From positions 310,001 to 374,000 of the forward strand of contig NZ_AUMD01000011.1 of the NCBI RefSeq assembly GCF_000430505.1: a stretch of 64,000 nucleotides of DNA. Reading direction: 5' to 3'. Within the stretch, counting starts at the first letter, position 1. Each line of letters begins with the position of its first letter. Under the pieces are notes generated by a model. The model made no database searches, was not told the origin of the DNA, and was given only the letters and a program-made list of their open reading frames with translations. Positions 42,009 to 50,456 of this stretch are shown in pieces. Both the position numbers and the translations under genes were made by a program. This DNA is from Eisenibacter elegans DSM 3317 (lineage in GTDB: Bacteria; Bacteroidota; Bacteroidia; Cytophagales; Microscillaceae).

Positions 42009-43199
42009 TTATTTCAACACGCCCAGCTCCTTGCCTACTTCCGTAAAGGCTTGGATGGCTTGGTCGAGGTGTTCGCGCTCATGTATGGCAGATAATTGCA
42101 CACGGATGCGCGCCTGCCCCTTGGGTACTACTGGGTAGTAGAACCCAATAACATAAATACCCTTGGCCAGCAGTTTTTCGGCAAACTGCTGCGACAGCGG
42201 CGCATCGTAGAGCATAATGGGCACGATAGGGTGCTCGCCAGGCTTGATATCGAAGCCTGCTGCCGTCATTTTTTCGCGGAAGTAGCGGGTATTTTCTTCC
42301 AATTTATCGCGCAGGGCCGTCGTTTCAGAAAGCATCTTGAGCACTTCTAGCGAAGCGCCTACAATGCTGGGCGCTAGGGTATTGGAGAAGAGGTAAGGCC
42401 GTGAACGCTGGCGCAACATCTCGATAATCTCCTTACGACCAGTGGTAAAGCCTCCAGAAGCGCCACCGAGCGCCTTGCCCAGGGTTCCGGTGATGATATC
42501 GATACGCCCCATTACATTGCGAAACTCGTGCGTGCCGCGTCCGGTTTTGCCCATAAAGCCCGAAGAGTGGCATTCGTCAATCATCACGAGGGCTTGGTAG
42601 CGGTCAGCAAGATCACAAATCTTATCGAGTTGGGCGATGGTACCATCCATCGAAAATACCCCATCCGTAACGATGATGCGATGACGCGCACCGGCGGCAG
42701 CCTGAAGCTGGGCTTCGAGGTCGGCCATGTCGTTGTGTTTGTAACGTAGGCGTTGGGCCTTACATAGGCGGACACCATCGATGATAGAGGCGTGGTTCAG
42801 CTCATCCGAAATAATGGCATCTTCAGGGCCAAACAAGGGCTCAAATACACCTCCGTTGGCATCAAAAGCAGCTGCATAAAGAATGGTATCTTCCGTACCC
42901 ATAAATTCGGCGATACGTTGCTCCAGTTCCTTGTGGATATCTTGTGTTCCGCAGATAAAGCGTACTGAAGCCAAACCAAAGCCGTGACTGTCAAGCGCCT
43001 GCTTAGCGGCGGCAATTACACGCGGATGGTTGGCTAGGCCAAGGTAGTTATTGGCGCAGAAGTTGAGCACTGCACCGGCATTTTGGGTATCAATACTTGC
43101 TTTTTGGTCTGAAGTAATGATACGCTCTGATTTGTAAAGGCCGGCCTCGCGGATTTCGGCCAATTCTTTTTCAAGTACGGGTTTGAGGGTATCGTACAT
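42009..43199 (-). CDS. kbl: Glycine C-acetyltransferase (2-amino-3-ketobutyrate CoA ligase)
   Basis: PLP enzyme that converts 2-amino-3-oxobutanoate and CoA to glycine and acetyl-CoA, the second step of threonine breakdown. It is a 396-residue alpha-oxoamine synthase of normal length. Motifs are [15 protein letters not shown] near 46, the [18 protein letters not shown] segment and the PLP-lysine region [15 protein letters not shown] near 240. The N-terminal region and [13 protein letters not shown] fit Kbl better than BioF, HemA or SPT. The partner threonine dehydrogenase (tdh) is not next to it. The gene is preceded by a long leader with a hairpin (see 43475-43509). Confidence 0.92.
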   Translation of the reverse strand: MYDTLKPVLEKELAEIREAGLYKSERIITSDQKASIDTQNAGAVLNFCANNYLGLANHPRVIAAAKQALDSHGFGLASVRFICGTQDIHKELEQRIAEFMGTEDTILYAAAFDANGGVFEPLFGPEDAIISDELNHASIIDGVRLCKAQRLRYKHNDMADLEAQLQAAAGARHRIIVTDGVFSMDGTIAQLDKICDLADRYQALVMIDECHSSGFMGKTGRGTHEFRNVMGRIDIITGTLGKALGGASGGFTTGRKEIIEMLRQRSRPYLFSNTLAPSIVGASLEVLKMLSETTALRDKLEENTRYFREKMTAAGFDIKPGEHPIVPIMLYDAPLSQQFAEKLLAKGIYVIGFYYPVVPKGQARIRVQLSAIHEREHLDQAIQAFTEVGKELGVLK

Positions 43200-43464
43200 A
43201 AGAAGCAGTGTTTTGTTGTTGTAAGGTGTAAATATGAATATGTTACCATTGGGTGTGTTAGCGCTTGGCTAACCTGCTCTTTCTCTATGTCAAGAAAATA
43301 TTTTTTGGACGCAACACCGTTGAACACGCCGGTTATAGCCCTGATGATTTCGACTTTAGGCTGAAATTTCCAGTGTTTTTGCTTGATATCAGCACAAAAT
43401 CAGCTTTTTTAGCCATTGTACTGAAAATGTAAACAAGCTGTTGGGAGATTGGTTACGCTGTTTT

Positions 43465-43509
43465 CAAAACAAACCCCACTTTCGCAGCATTAATTAACAA
43501 AAGTGGGGA
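43465..43509 (-). promoter_or_regulatory. Hairpin with T-rich tail in the kbl leader, possible attenuator
   Basis: CCCCACTTT and AAAGTGGGG form a 9-bp stem with an 18-base loop. On the minus strand it is followed by TTTGTTTTG, as in a weak intrinsic terminator. It lies downstream of the candidate promoter at 43533-43564 and about 270 bases before the kbl start. Confidence 0.4.
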
Positions 43510-43532
43510 CATTTAACGCTTCAAAACGGATA

Positions 43533-43564
43533 CGAAGTTAAGTCAAAAAAGCCGAAAGCACAAA
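43533..43564 (-). promoter_or_regulatory. Candidate promoter upstream of kbl
   Basis: On the minus strand TTTG, 20 bases, then TAACTTCG; the spacing is exactly that of Bacteroidota promoters but the -7 box has C instead of T (TAnnTTCG). The 595-base gap 43200-43794 holds this, the hairpin, a repeat copy at 43628-43713 and nothing else that I recognise. Confidence 0.4.
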
Positions 43565-43627
43565 TTTGTCTTTGGCGCTTGTTTAAAATGTGCTTTATTA
43601 ACACCAATACACTGCTTTTTGGTTATA

Positions 43628-43713
43628 TTATACCCAATCAAAAATGGTTTGGGAAATGTATCCGCTGAAAATCAAATCCTATGAATCCTTTAAATGTTGT
43701 AAATCTTGGCATA
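43628..43713 (+). repeat. Interspersed intergenic repeat with internal deletion
   Basis: Bounded by TTATACCC and TTGGCATAA, but only 86 bases: the internal CTTGAGAATCAAG hairpin segment is missing. Confidence 0.75.
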
Positions 43714-43794
43714 AAAATACCGCGAGCCTTATGGTTGGAGCATCAGTCTCGTAGTTTCATAAACCCAAAGCCAAGCTTATAAATGACATTGGAC

Positions 43795-44541
43795 TTATTT
43801 GGCGACAGTCTGCAAAAGATATCGCCCCCAAGGATTGTGGAATAAGTCATCTGCTTCAAAAAAAGCATCTTTCGCCAACGTAGCTGCCCATTTTTGTCCG
43901 GAAGGGCAGGGTATATCAAAATTCAGTTGTAGTTTTTGAGGGCTTTGTTCTTGAACAGCTATGAGTACCCGCTGCATCACCATCACGGCTTGCTCGGCTT
44001 CCAGAGGTGCTTCTACGCAGAGGTCAGGGAGAGAAAGTTGATGCATTCCACAGGAATAAAAAGTATTGGGTTGAGAGGCGCGTACCAACTGTACAAAGGC
44101 CTCCACCAGCTTGTCTGTTCCTTTGCGGCGGGTAAGTTTGAACCAAGTGGCGGGCGGATGTGCCAGCCCGGCAGTTTCTAGCTTTACGGCCAGCCCTCCT
44201 TGTTCGAGGATGGCGGCGGCGGCCTCCATCATTTGTTGTAGCTCTTCGGCATCATCACAAGCCCGAGCTAGGTAGAGTGTGAAGGTATGCGCCTCTATGC
44301 GTGCCATAATATCAGGCCTGATAAGCCCCTTCCCCGTTGTTTCGAAGGTAGCGGCCAATGCGGGCTCGTGTGTCTCCCAACTGATGGCGTACGCTTGGTC
44401 GTTGACCATATGCAGCATTTCGGCATCTGTCAGGATAAAATCATTTTTGGCTTCGGCTAAGGCTACCTGTAGGGTATCAAAATCAGGCCATTGACCAGGG
44501 ATGGCCAATACAATGTCGATGGGTTCGGGGAGGTGTGTCAT
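43795..44541 (-). CDS. Uncharacterised protein, possibly DUF4261-like
   Basis: A 248-residue protein without signal peptide or membrane segment. It begins MTHLPEPIDIVLAIPGQWPDFD and has a C-terminal cysteine-containing region (YSCGMHQLSLPDLCVEAPL, LNFDIPCPSGQKW). The start resembles DUF4261 proteins, in which a short strand precedes a Pro-Gly-Pro-Trp-like motif, but I cannot confirm this. The frame stays open upstream to 44766, where it runs into the intergenic repeat; ATG at 44541 starts the conserved-looking part and lies 74 bases after a perfect -7 box. Function unknown. Confidence 0.65.
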   Translation of the reverse strand: MTHLPEPIDIVLAIPGQWPDFDTLQVALAEAKNDFILTDAEMLHMVNDQAYAISWETHEPALAATFETTGKGLIRPDIMARIEAHTFTLYLARACDDAEELQQMMEAAAAILEQGGLAVKLETAGLAHPPATWFKLTRRKGTDKLVEAFVQLVRASQPNTFYSCGMHQLSLPDLCVEAPLEAEQAVMVMQRVLIAVQEQSPQKLQLNFDIPCPSGQKWAATLAKDAFFEADDLFHNPWGRYLLQTVAK

Positions 44542-44614
44542 ATAGGGAACTATTGAATAAATAACGTATCCACTTCCAAAGAGGGTAAAGTAGTGATGTA
44601 TGTATTCCACATCC

Positions 44615-44622
44615 CAAAGGTA
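44615..44622 (-). promoter_or_regulatory. Promoter -7 box for the 43795-44541 gene
   Basis: Reads TACCTTTG on the minus strand (TAnnTTTG), about 74 bases before the ATG. Its position argues against the longer frame starting at 44766. Confidence 0.5.
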
Positions 44623-44754
44623 TGTCTTGTACATTATTTGGCTATCAACATCAGCCCCTACGGGGTCTATTAATAGGGCAGGTTTTTTTAATACCCCCCT
44701 AATTGTACTCAATGGAAATTGGCTGAATAAAGTAAATGGATGTGCTAAAAATCT

Positions 44755-44841
44755 TTTACACCCCATTAAAAATGGTTTGGGAAATGTGTCCGCTGAAAAT
44801 CCTTGATAATCAAGAAAATCAAATCGAGTAAACCCTTCAAT
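44755..44841 (+). repeat. Interspersed intergenic repeat, 3' truncated copy
   Basis: Starts TTACACCCCATTAAAAATGGTTTGGG and keeps the internal hairpin, but lacks the CTTGGTATAA end. The gap 44542-44883 holds this, the promoter at 44615 and the hairpin at 44848. Confidence 0.7.
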
Positions 44842-44847
44842 GTAGCA

Positions 44848-44869
44848 GCACGAAGCCTAGACTTCGTGC
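44848..44869 (-). terminator. Perfect hairpin downstream of the Cys/Met enzyme gene
   Basis: GCACGAAG and CTTCGTGC form an 8-bp stem with a 6-base loop, 14 bases after the minus-strand stop codon. No T-run follows, so termination would need help or the hairpin protects the mRNA end. Confidence 0.4.
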
Positions 44870-44883
44870 CACTGAGGGGGTAT

Positions 44884-46047
44884 TTAGTTCAGCGCTTGGG
44901 CTAGGTCATTGATGAGGTCTTGTGCATCTTCGATTCCCACACTGAGGCGGATGAGCGAATCGCGCAGTCCTGTTTTTTCGCGGTGTTCTCTTGGGATAGA
45001 GCCGTGTGTCATAGAGGCAGGGTGTGTACAGATAGATTCCACGCCCCCCAACGATTCGGCAAAAGCAAATATTTGAAGCCTTTCGACAACTTGAGCGGCC
45101 TCTTCGATGCTGTCGCTTTTGAGGGTAAATGAAACCATCCCGCCAAAACCACGCATTTGCTTGCGGGCTACTTCGTGTTTGGGGTGGGTGGGCAATCCGA
45201 TCCAATAGACTTTGTCTACCTTGGGGTGTTGTAGTAGCCATTCGGCGATGGCTTTACCGTTTTCGCCGTGGCGATCCATCCGTATATGTAGGGTTTTGAT
45301 ACCGCGCAACATCAGGAAGCAATCGTGGGGGCTGGGTACAGCGCCACAAGAGTTCTGGATGAAGGCCAAACGCTGGTGTAGCTCATCGCTGTTGGTGATG
45401 AGGGCACCCATCACCACATCAGAGTGCCCGCCGAGGTACTTGGTAGCCGAGTGCATCACGATGTCTGCGCCCCAATCGAGTGGGTTTTGGAGATAAGGCG
45501 TGGCAAAGGTATTGTCTACACAAAGCAGCAGCCCGTGTTGGCGGGTAACCTTGGCTACGGCTTCGATATCGATAATGGTCAGCAAGGGGTTGGTAGGGGT
45601 TTCGAGCCACACAAGGCGTGTGTTAGCGTTGATGTGTGCCTCGATATTGGCGGGGTTGCTCATATCTACAAAATGAGCCTTGACACCAAACTGCTCGAAG
45701 ACCTTGGTCATAATGCGGTAAGTGCCGCCGTAGAGGTCATTACAGGCGATGATTTCATCTCCGGCTTTGAGCAACTTGAGCACAGCATCGGTAGCTGCCA
45801 TCCCAGAGGCAAAGCATAGGCCATATTTGCCGTTTTCGAGGGCGGCTAGGTTTTGCTCAAGCGGCGTGCGGGTAGGATTGTGGGTGCGGGAGTATTCGTA
45901 GCCTTTGTGCTTGCCGATACCTTGCTGCACATAGGTAGAAGTCTGGAAAATGGGAGTCATAATGGCTCCGGTGGTAGGGTCAGGCGTAACGCCGGCGTGG
46001 ATAGCCTTGGTGCCAAACTTGAACTGCTCGTTTGAGTGGTCTGTCAT
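44884..46047 (-). CDS. Cystathionine gamma-synthase/gamma-lyase family PLP enzyme
   Basis: A 387-residue cytoplasmic PLP enzyme of the Cys/Met metabolism family. Motifs include KAIHAGVTPDPTTGAIMTPIFQTSTY, YEYSRTHNPTRTPLE, the FASGMAATDAVL phosphate loop near 82, and the PLP lysine in MHSATKYLGGHSDVVMG near 197. The family includes cystathionine gamma-synthase (MetB) and gamma-lyase; sequence alone does not decide, though ESLGGVESICTHPASMTHG is seen in both. The frame stays open upstream to 46245 but that stretch is not family-like; ATG at 46047 starts the conserved domain. It is divergent from the GroES-like gene. Confidence 0.9.
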   Translation of the reverse strand: MTDHSNEQFKFGTKAIHAGVTPDPTTGAIMTPIFQTSTYVQQGIGKHKGYEYSRTHNPTRTPLEQNLAALENGKYGLCFASGMAATDAVLKLLKAGDEIIACNDLYGGTYRIMTKVFEQFGVKAHFVDMSNPANIEAHINANTRLVWLETPTNPLLTIIDIEAVAKVTRQHGLLLCVDNTFATPYLQNPLDWGADIVMHSATKYLGGHSDVVMGALITNSDELHQRLAFIQNSCGAVPSPHDCFLMLRGIKTLHIRMDRHGENGKAIAEWLLQHPKVDKVYWIGLPTHPKHEVARKQMRGFGGMVSFTLKSDSIEEAAQVVERLQIFAFAESLGGVESICTHPASMTHGSIPREHREKTGLRDSLIRLSVGIEDAQDLINDLAQALN

Positions 46048-46216
46048 AAACGCAAAGGGGATTGGGGGCTGGAAAAATACTGCGGCCACAGCCCCGAGTA
46101 CAATGGATGATTTTGGGGGCAAGTTACGACTTTTTGAGGAATAAATAGGAACCTTTGGAGTACTAAGGGTCAAGGCAAAAAAAGCCACTATCTGTCCGCA
46201 TCTTGTCAGATTATCG

Positions 46217-46224
46217 TATCTTTG
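46217..46224 (+). promoter_or_regulatory. Promoter -7 box for the GroES-like gene
   Basis: TATCTTTG, a perfect match. The upstream in-frame start at 46235 would lie only about 10 bases after it, which supports ATG at 46304. Confidence 0.6.
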
Positions 46225-46303
46225 CGGTCGCACTTTGGCGAACAATTCCCCAAAAAGCTGCGTTTACTATTCGATTGAAACGACCAAAAGGCAGACAAAA
46301 AGT

Positions 46304-46684
46304 ATGTTTGTTACACAAGAAAGTAAGTTGAAGAAGATAGTAGTCATCGGCGATCGCGTCCTGATTAAGCCCAAAGCCCCTAGCGAAATGACTAGCAGTG
46401 GCTTGTACCTTCCCCCCAGTGTACAAGAAAAAGAAAAAATCCAACAGGGCTATGTGGTCAAAGTGGGACCGGGGTATCCTATCCCGCTACCAACAGACGA
46501 TGATGAGCTTTGGAAAGGCCAAGAAGAAGCTATCAAATACATCCCTTTGCAAGTCAAAGAAGGAGATTTGGCTATCTTCTTGCTCAAAGGTGCCATAGAG
46601 TTGCAGTACGAAAACGAGCAGTATTATATGGTTTCTCAAAATGCTATTTTGATGATTGAGCGCGACGACGAGCTATTCGATTGA
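46304..46684 (+). CDS. GroES/Cpn10-like protein
   Basis: A 126-residue protein of the chaperonin-10 fold. KKIVVIGDRVLIKPKAPSEM near the start matches the first strand of GroES, and SSGLYLPPSVQEKEKIQQGYVVKVGPG matches the mobile loop and its follow-on strand, with LYL in place of the usual IVL that docks to GroEL. The middle carries an insertion (about 68-92, DDDELWKGQEEAIKYIPLQV). No groL gene follows, so this is an extra GroES-like protein rather than the main co-chaperonin; its partner is unknown. Terminator downstream; probably monocistronic. Confidence 0.8.
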   Translation: MFVTQESKLKKIVVIGDRVLIKPKAPSEMTSSGLYLPPSVQEKEKIQQGYVVKVGPGYPIPLPTDDDELWKGQEEAIKYIPLQVKEGDLAIFLLKGAIELQYENEQYYMVSQNAILMIERDDELFD

Positions 46685-46703
46685 CGCGCCAAATGCTAGC
46701 CAG

Positions 46704-46737
46704 GCCCTTGTTGTAGTTTCCCAAGGGCTTGTCTTTT
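46704..46737 (+). terminator. Intrinsic terminator of the GroES-like gene
   Basis: GCCCTTG pairs with CAAGGGC around an 11-base loop, followed by TTGTCTTTTTATTTTTT. Confidence 0.75.
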
Positions 46738-46778
46738 TATTTTTTACCTCTTTGCCTCTCCCCCTCCGTTATTGAATT

Positions 46779-49124
46779 ATGTGGAATCGCATCACCTCCT
46801 TTATCATCCTACACCGCTTTAAGCTATCCGGCGTTATTGGCATATTGACCATCTTCTTTGGCTTTTTTGCCATCAAGGCCGAAATGAGCCACAATTTCGC
46901 CAGCATTGTCCCTTCTTATGACCCCGAAATGCAGTATTTCGAGCGCTTCAAGAAAACCTTCGGCGAAGATGCCAATGTGTTTGCCGTAGGCTTAGCCGAC
47001 AAGCGGGCGTACGAATTGGAAAATTTCAAAGCCTTGCATACCTTGGTGGAGCGTATCCGCCAACAACACGGGGTGAAACAGGTGCTTTCATTGCCACAAG
47101 CCATTGTGATTCTGAAAGATACTACAGAAAGCAAATTTGTCAGTGAGGCTATTTTCGAGCCTATGCCCCAAACTCAAGCCGCGCTTGACAGCGCCTTGGC
47201 CTTGGTCAGCGAGATGCATTTTTATGACAATCAGCTCATCAATGTGCAAACAGGCGCTACACTGATTGCTGTTTCGATTACCAAAGAGGTGCTCGACTCT
47301 CCACAAAGGCAAGTATTGACCAACAACATCAAAAAGCTAGGCGACGAGTTTACCCAACAAACAGGCATTGAGCTACACTATGCCGGTGTGCCCGAAATCC
47401 GCTCATTTATGACCACCAAAATGGCTTCCGAACTCAAGATGCTCTTGATGCTGTCAGTGGTGATGACAGTGATTGTGTTGTGGTGGTTTTTCCGCTCTAC
47501 CAAGGCCATTATCGTCCCATTGATTACGATTGGGGTGGTAGTGGTATGGACAATGGGCGTAATCGTACTCCTAGGCTATAAAATCAATATTCTTACGGGC
47601 TTGCTGCCGCCTATTTTGGTAGTAATCGGGATTCCTAACAGTGTTTATTGGATTACCAAATACCACCAAGAGTATCGGAAAAACCCCGAAAGAGCGCTAG
47701 TTATCCAAAAGGTCGTACGCCATATCACGCCAGTGGCCCTGATGACCAATGTTACGACGGCTATTGGGTTTTTTGTCTTCTCTTTTATGGACACACGTAT
47801 CTTGCGAGAGTTTGGTGTAGTGTCAAGTATTGGGGTGATGAGTATGTTTGTGGTCAGTGTGATATTGCTCCCTACGTTTATGATGTGGATGCCTGCTCCT
47901 GGTGATAAGGAACTGCGCCATCTCGACCGAATGGGGCTAAACAAAATCTTAGACCGCTTCCACCAGCTTATTTTTGAGCGCCGTCCGTTGATTTACACCG
48001 TGGTGGCCTTCTCTGTCATCGTTTCTTTGGTAGGTTTCAGTCAGCTCGAAGTAGTGTCCTTTATGGCAGATGATATTCCTCAGAACAGTACGCTAAAACA
48101 GGATTTGGCCTTTTTTGAGCAACACTTCCAAGGGGCTATGCCGCTCGAAATTGTGGTCGATACCCGCAAAACCAAAGGGGTGATGAACCTTGGTACTTTG
48201 CGCCGCGCCGACCAGCTACAGGACTCGCTCAACAGCATCGACTTGGTGTCGCAGCCGCTCTCATTGGTGAGTTTTGTAAAGGCTGGCAGACAGGCATTTT
48301 ACAACAACCCTGCGTTTTATGGCTTACCCACCAACCAAGACCGGGTGTTTATCCTCAACTATCTCAAGAAGAGCGAGGAAGGCAGTGATAACATCAGTGC
48401 GCTTAATAATTTTGTAGACAGCACCGGCCAGCAGATGCGTATTTCGCTCAAGGTAGCCGATGTAGGGTCTATCAAGATGGACTCCCTCATTGAGGGGGTT
48501 ATACGCCCACAGGTAGCACAGATTTTTGACCAAGAGCAGTACGATGTACACATCACCGGCACTACCTTGCTCTTTATCAAGGGCAACCGCTATCTGGTCA
48601 ATAACCTCAAAACAAGTATCTTGATTGCCATCGGATTGATTGCCATCTTGATGGCCTTCTTGTTTAAGTCGCTACGCATTATCATCGTGTCTATCATTAC
48701 CAATATGCTGCCCTTGCTCATTACAGCAGGGATGATGGGCTTCTTGGGTGTGGCGCTTAAGCCAAGTACAGTGCTTATTTTTAGTATTGCTTTTGGAATA
48801 GCTGTAGACGACTCAATACACTATCTGGCACGCTACCGGCAAGGCCTGCTGCTCAACAACCTCTCCGTGAGAGACGCTGTCAGCCTTAGCCTACACGAAA
48901 CCGGAGCAGGGATGATTTACACCTCTATTATCTTGTTTTTTGGCTTTATTATCTTTATCTTTTCTGACTTTCAAGGCACCAAAGCCTTGGGTGGGTTGAC
49001 CTCGGCCACACTCCTGTGTGCAATGTTGGCCAATCTATTGCTCTTGCCGGCCTTGCTGCTTTCGCTCGATAAACGTGCGCAAGCCAAAAAAGCCGCTGTT
49101 TTGGCTGCTGAAAAGGCTTCTTAA
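46779..49124 (+). CDS. RND superfamily transporter (MMPL type)
   Basis: A 781-residue inner-membrane exporter of the RND superfamily, MMPL/HpnN-like, using the proton gradient to move lipids or hydrophobic compounds. Two similar halves each have a single first helix, a large periplasmic loop and a block of five helices. Conserved sites are GLLPPILVVIGIPNSVYWITKY in the first half and FSIAFGIAVDDSIHYLARY in the second, in the position of the proton-relay helix. No adaptor (MFP) or outer-membrane factor gene is adjacent. ATG at 46779 is well placed, 94 bases after the GroES-like stop. Closest known roles are hopanoid or lipid transport, which is inference. Confidence 0.88.
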   Translation: MWNRITSFIILHRFKLSGVIGILTIFFGFFAIKAEMSHNFASIVPSYDPEMQYFERFKKTFGEDANVFAVGLADKRAYELENFKALHTLVERIRQQHGVKQVLSLPQAIVILKDTTESKFVSEAIFEPMPQTQAALDSALALVSEMHFYDNQLINVQTGATLIAVSITKEVLDSPQRQVLTNNIKKLGDEFTQQTGIELHYAGVPEIRSFMTTKMASELKMLLMLSVVMTVIVLWWFFRSTKAIIVPLITIGVVVVWTMGVIVLLGYKINILTGLLPPILVVIGIPNSVYWITKYHQEYRKNPERALVIQKVVRHITPVALMTNVTTAIGFFVFSFMDTRILREFGVVSSIGVMSMFVVSVILLPTFMMWMPAPGDKELRHLDRMGLNKILDRFHQLIFERRPLIYTVVAFSVIVSLVGFSQLEVVSFMADDIPQNSTLKQDLAFFEQHFQGAMPLEIVVDTRKTKGVMNLGTLRRADQLQDSLNSIDLVSQPLSLVSFVKAGRQAFYNNPAFYGLPTNQDRVFILNYLKKSEEGSDNISALNNFVDSTGQQMRISLKVADVGSIKMDSLIEGVIRPQVAQIFDQEQYDVHITGTTLLFIKGNRYLVNNLKTSILIAIGLIAILMAFLFKSLRIIIVSIITNMLPLLITAGMMGFLGVALKPSTVLIFSIAFGIAVDDSIHYLARYRQGLLLNNLSVRDAVSLSLHETGAGMIYTSIILFFGFIIFIFSDFQGTKALGGLTSATLLCAMLANLLLLPALLLSLDKRAQAKKAAVLAAEKAS

Positions 49125-49171
49125 CCAAATAATCACCCATTTTTGTCGTCGCTAACCAACCCTGATTTGTT

Positions 49172-50434
49172 ATGATAACGCCTCCTATACCTCAGAACGA
49201 AGTAGAACGATTGCAAGCCTTGTATCGGTATCAGGTATTGGATACCGAAGCCGAATCAGAGTTTGATGAGCTGGTGCAGTTGGCTTCTTATATTTGTGAT
49301 GTGCCTATCTCCTTGATCTCCTTGATTGCCGAAGACAAACAATGGTTCAAAGCTCGCGTTGGCTTAGAAGCTACCGAAACCCCACGTAGTCAGGCTTTTT
49401 GTGCACATGCAATTATGGAGCCTACGTTGTTTGAGGTAATCGATGCGACCAAGGACCCCCGCTTCAAAGACAATCCGCTCGTTACGGGGCATCCTGATAT
49501 CCGGTTTTATGCTGGAATGCCTCTGACTACACCCGATGGCTACAATCTCGGGACGCTCTGTGTCATTGACAACAAGCCCCGAGCGCTCAGCGACGAACAG
49601 CGCAAGGCAATCAAAACTATTGCCAATCAGGTGATTACGCAAATGGAATTGCGCCTAAACCTACAGGTGCTCCGAGCGCAAAGTCAACAAGTATCTGAAA
49701 GCATTCGCTATGGCAAACGCCTACAAGAGGCGATGTTGCCCACAGAAGACACTCTGGCACAATGCCCGGTACAGCGTATTTTTGTGCTCAGCGTGCCTAA
49801 GGATGAGATTTCAAGCGATTTTTTTTGGTACAAACAAATTGCACACAAGAGCATTGTCGTGGCTGCCGACTGTAGCGGGAGCGGAATCCCCGGCGCTTTG
49901 GTCAGTGTGGCCGTTACGGGTTTGCTGCGCGATATCGTTACACACCAGCAAATTACTGACCCCTCAGACATACTCTATCGCCTAGACGAGCAGATGGAGC
50001 GCATCTTGCGCAATGACTCCCAGCCCTATGAGGGGATGCAGGCCGTGGTGGCTTGTATCAATCACCCCCAAAAGAGTATTGAAATAGCCTCTGCCGGCAA
50101 CGCACTCTGGACAGTACAAAACGGACAGGCTACCCAGTTGCCCACAGCTCCCGTGGCCATTGGGAATAGCACCAAAGCACCCAAAAGATTCCAAAAACAA
50201 TTTCTAAAAGATATCGCCGGAACGATGTTTTATGCCTGTACAGATGGGCTGACTCAACTACCACAGGCCGAAAACCCAACATTTTTTGGACAGGAGGCGC
50301 TTCCAAAGTTGTTGTCCCAAGTTGCCCAACAATCAGCAGGGCAGCAAAAACAAACCATAGAAGCGGCCATTGCCCAGTGGGCAGGCAAGGCTCCACGCCC
50401 CGATGATTTGTTGTTAGTAGGTTTTGGTATTTAG
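49172..50434 (+). CDS. GAF domain protein with SpoIIE-type PP2C phosphatase
   Basis: A 420-residue cytoplasmic protein with no membrane helix. A GAF domain (about 20-165, ISLISLIAEDKQWFKARVGLE and RFYAGMPLTTPDGYNLGTLCVID) precedes a short coiled coil (IRYGKRLQEAMLP) and a SpoIIE-like phosphatase (about 200-418). The acids of the metal site are in SSDFFWY, AADCSGSGIPGA, ACTDGLTQL and RPDDLLLVGF; the usual GHG is GSG. The linker helix is nearly identical in plan to that of the 7TMR-DISM/SpoIIE sensor at 38010. Probably a partner-switching regulator, but its substrate is not in the window. Confidence 0.83.
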   Translation: MITPPIPQNEVERLQALYRYQVLDTEAESEFDELVQLASYICDVPISLISLIAEDKQWFKARVGLEATETPRSQAFCAHAIMEPTLFEVIDATKDPRFKDNPLVTGHPDIRFYAGMPLTTPDGYNLGTLCVIDNKPRALSDEQRKAIKTIANQVITQMELRLNLQVLRAQSQQVSESIRYGKRLQEAMLPTEDTLAQCPVQRIFVLSVPKDEISSDFFWYKQIAHKSIVVAADCSGSGIPGALVSVAVTGLLRDIVTHQQITDPSDILYRLDEQMERILRNDSQPYEGMQAVVACINHPQKSIEIASAGNALWTVQNGQATQLPTAPVAIGNSTKAPKRFQKQFLKDIAGTMFYACTDGLTQLPQAENPTFFGQEALPKLLSQVAQQSAGQQKQTIEAAIAQWAGKAPRPDDLLLVGFGI

Positions 50435-50456
50435 GCTGGCTAATGTAACACAGCCC

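Noticed and set aside
44542-44766. N-terminal extension of the 43795-44541 gene
   Set aside because: The extension runs into a copy of the intergenic repeat and upstream of a perfect -7 box, so it is most likely untranslated.
46048-46245. N-terminal extension of the Cys/Met enzyme
   Set aside because: Not conserved-looking and overlaps the divergent GroES-like promoter; the family starts at 46047.
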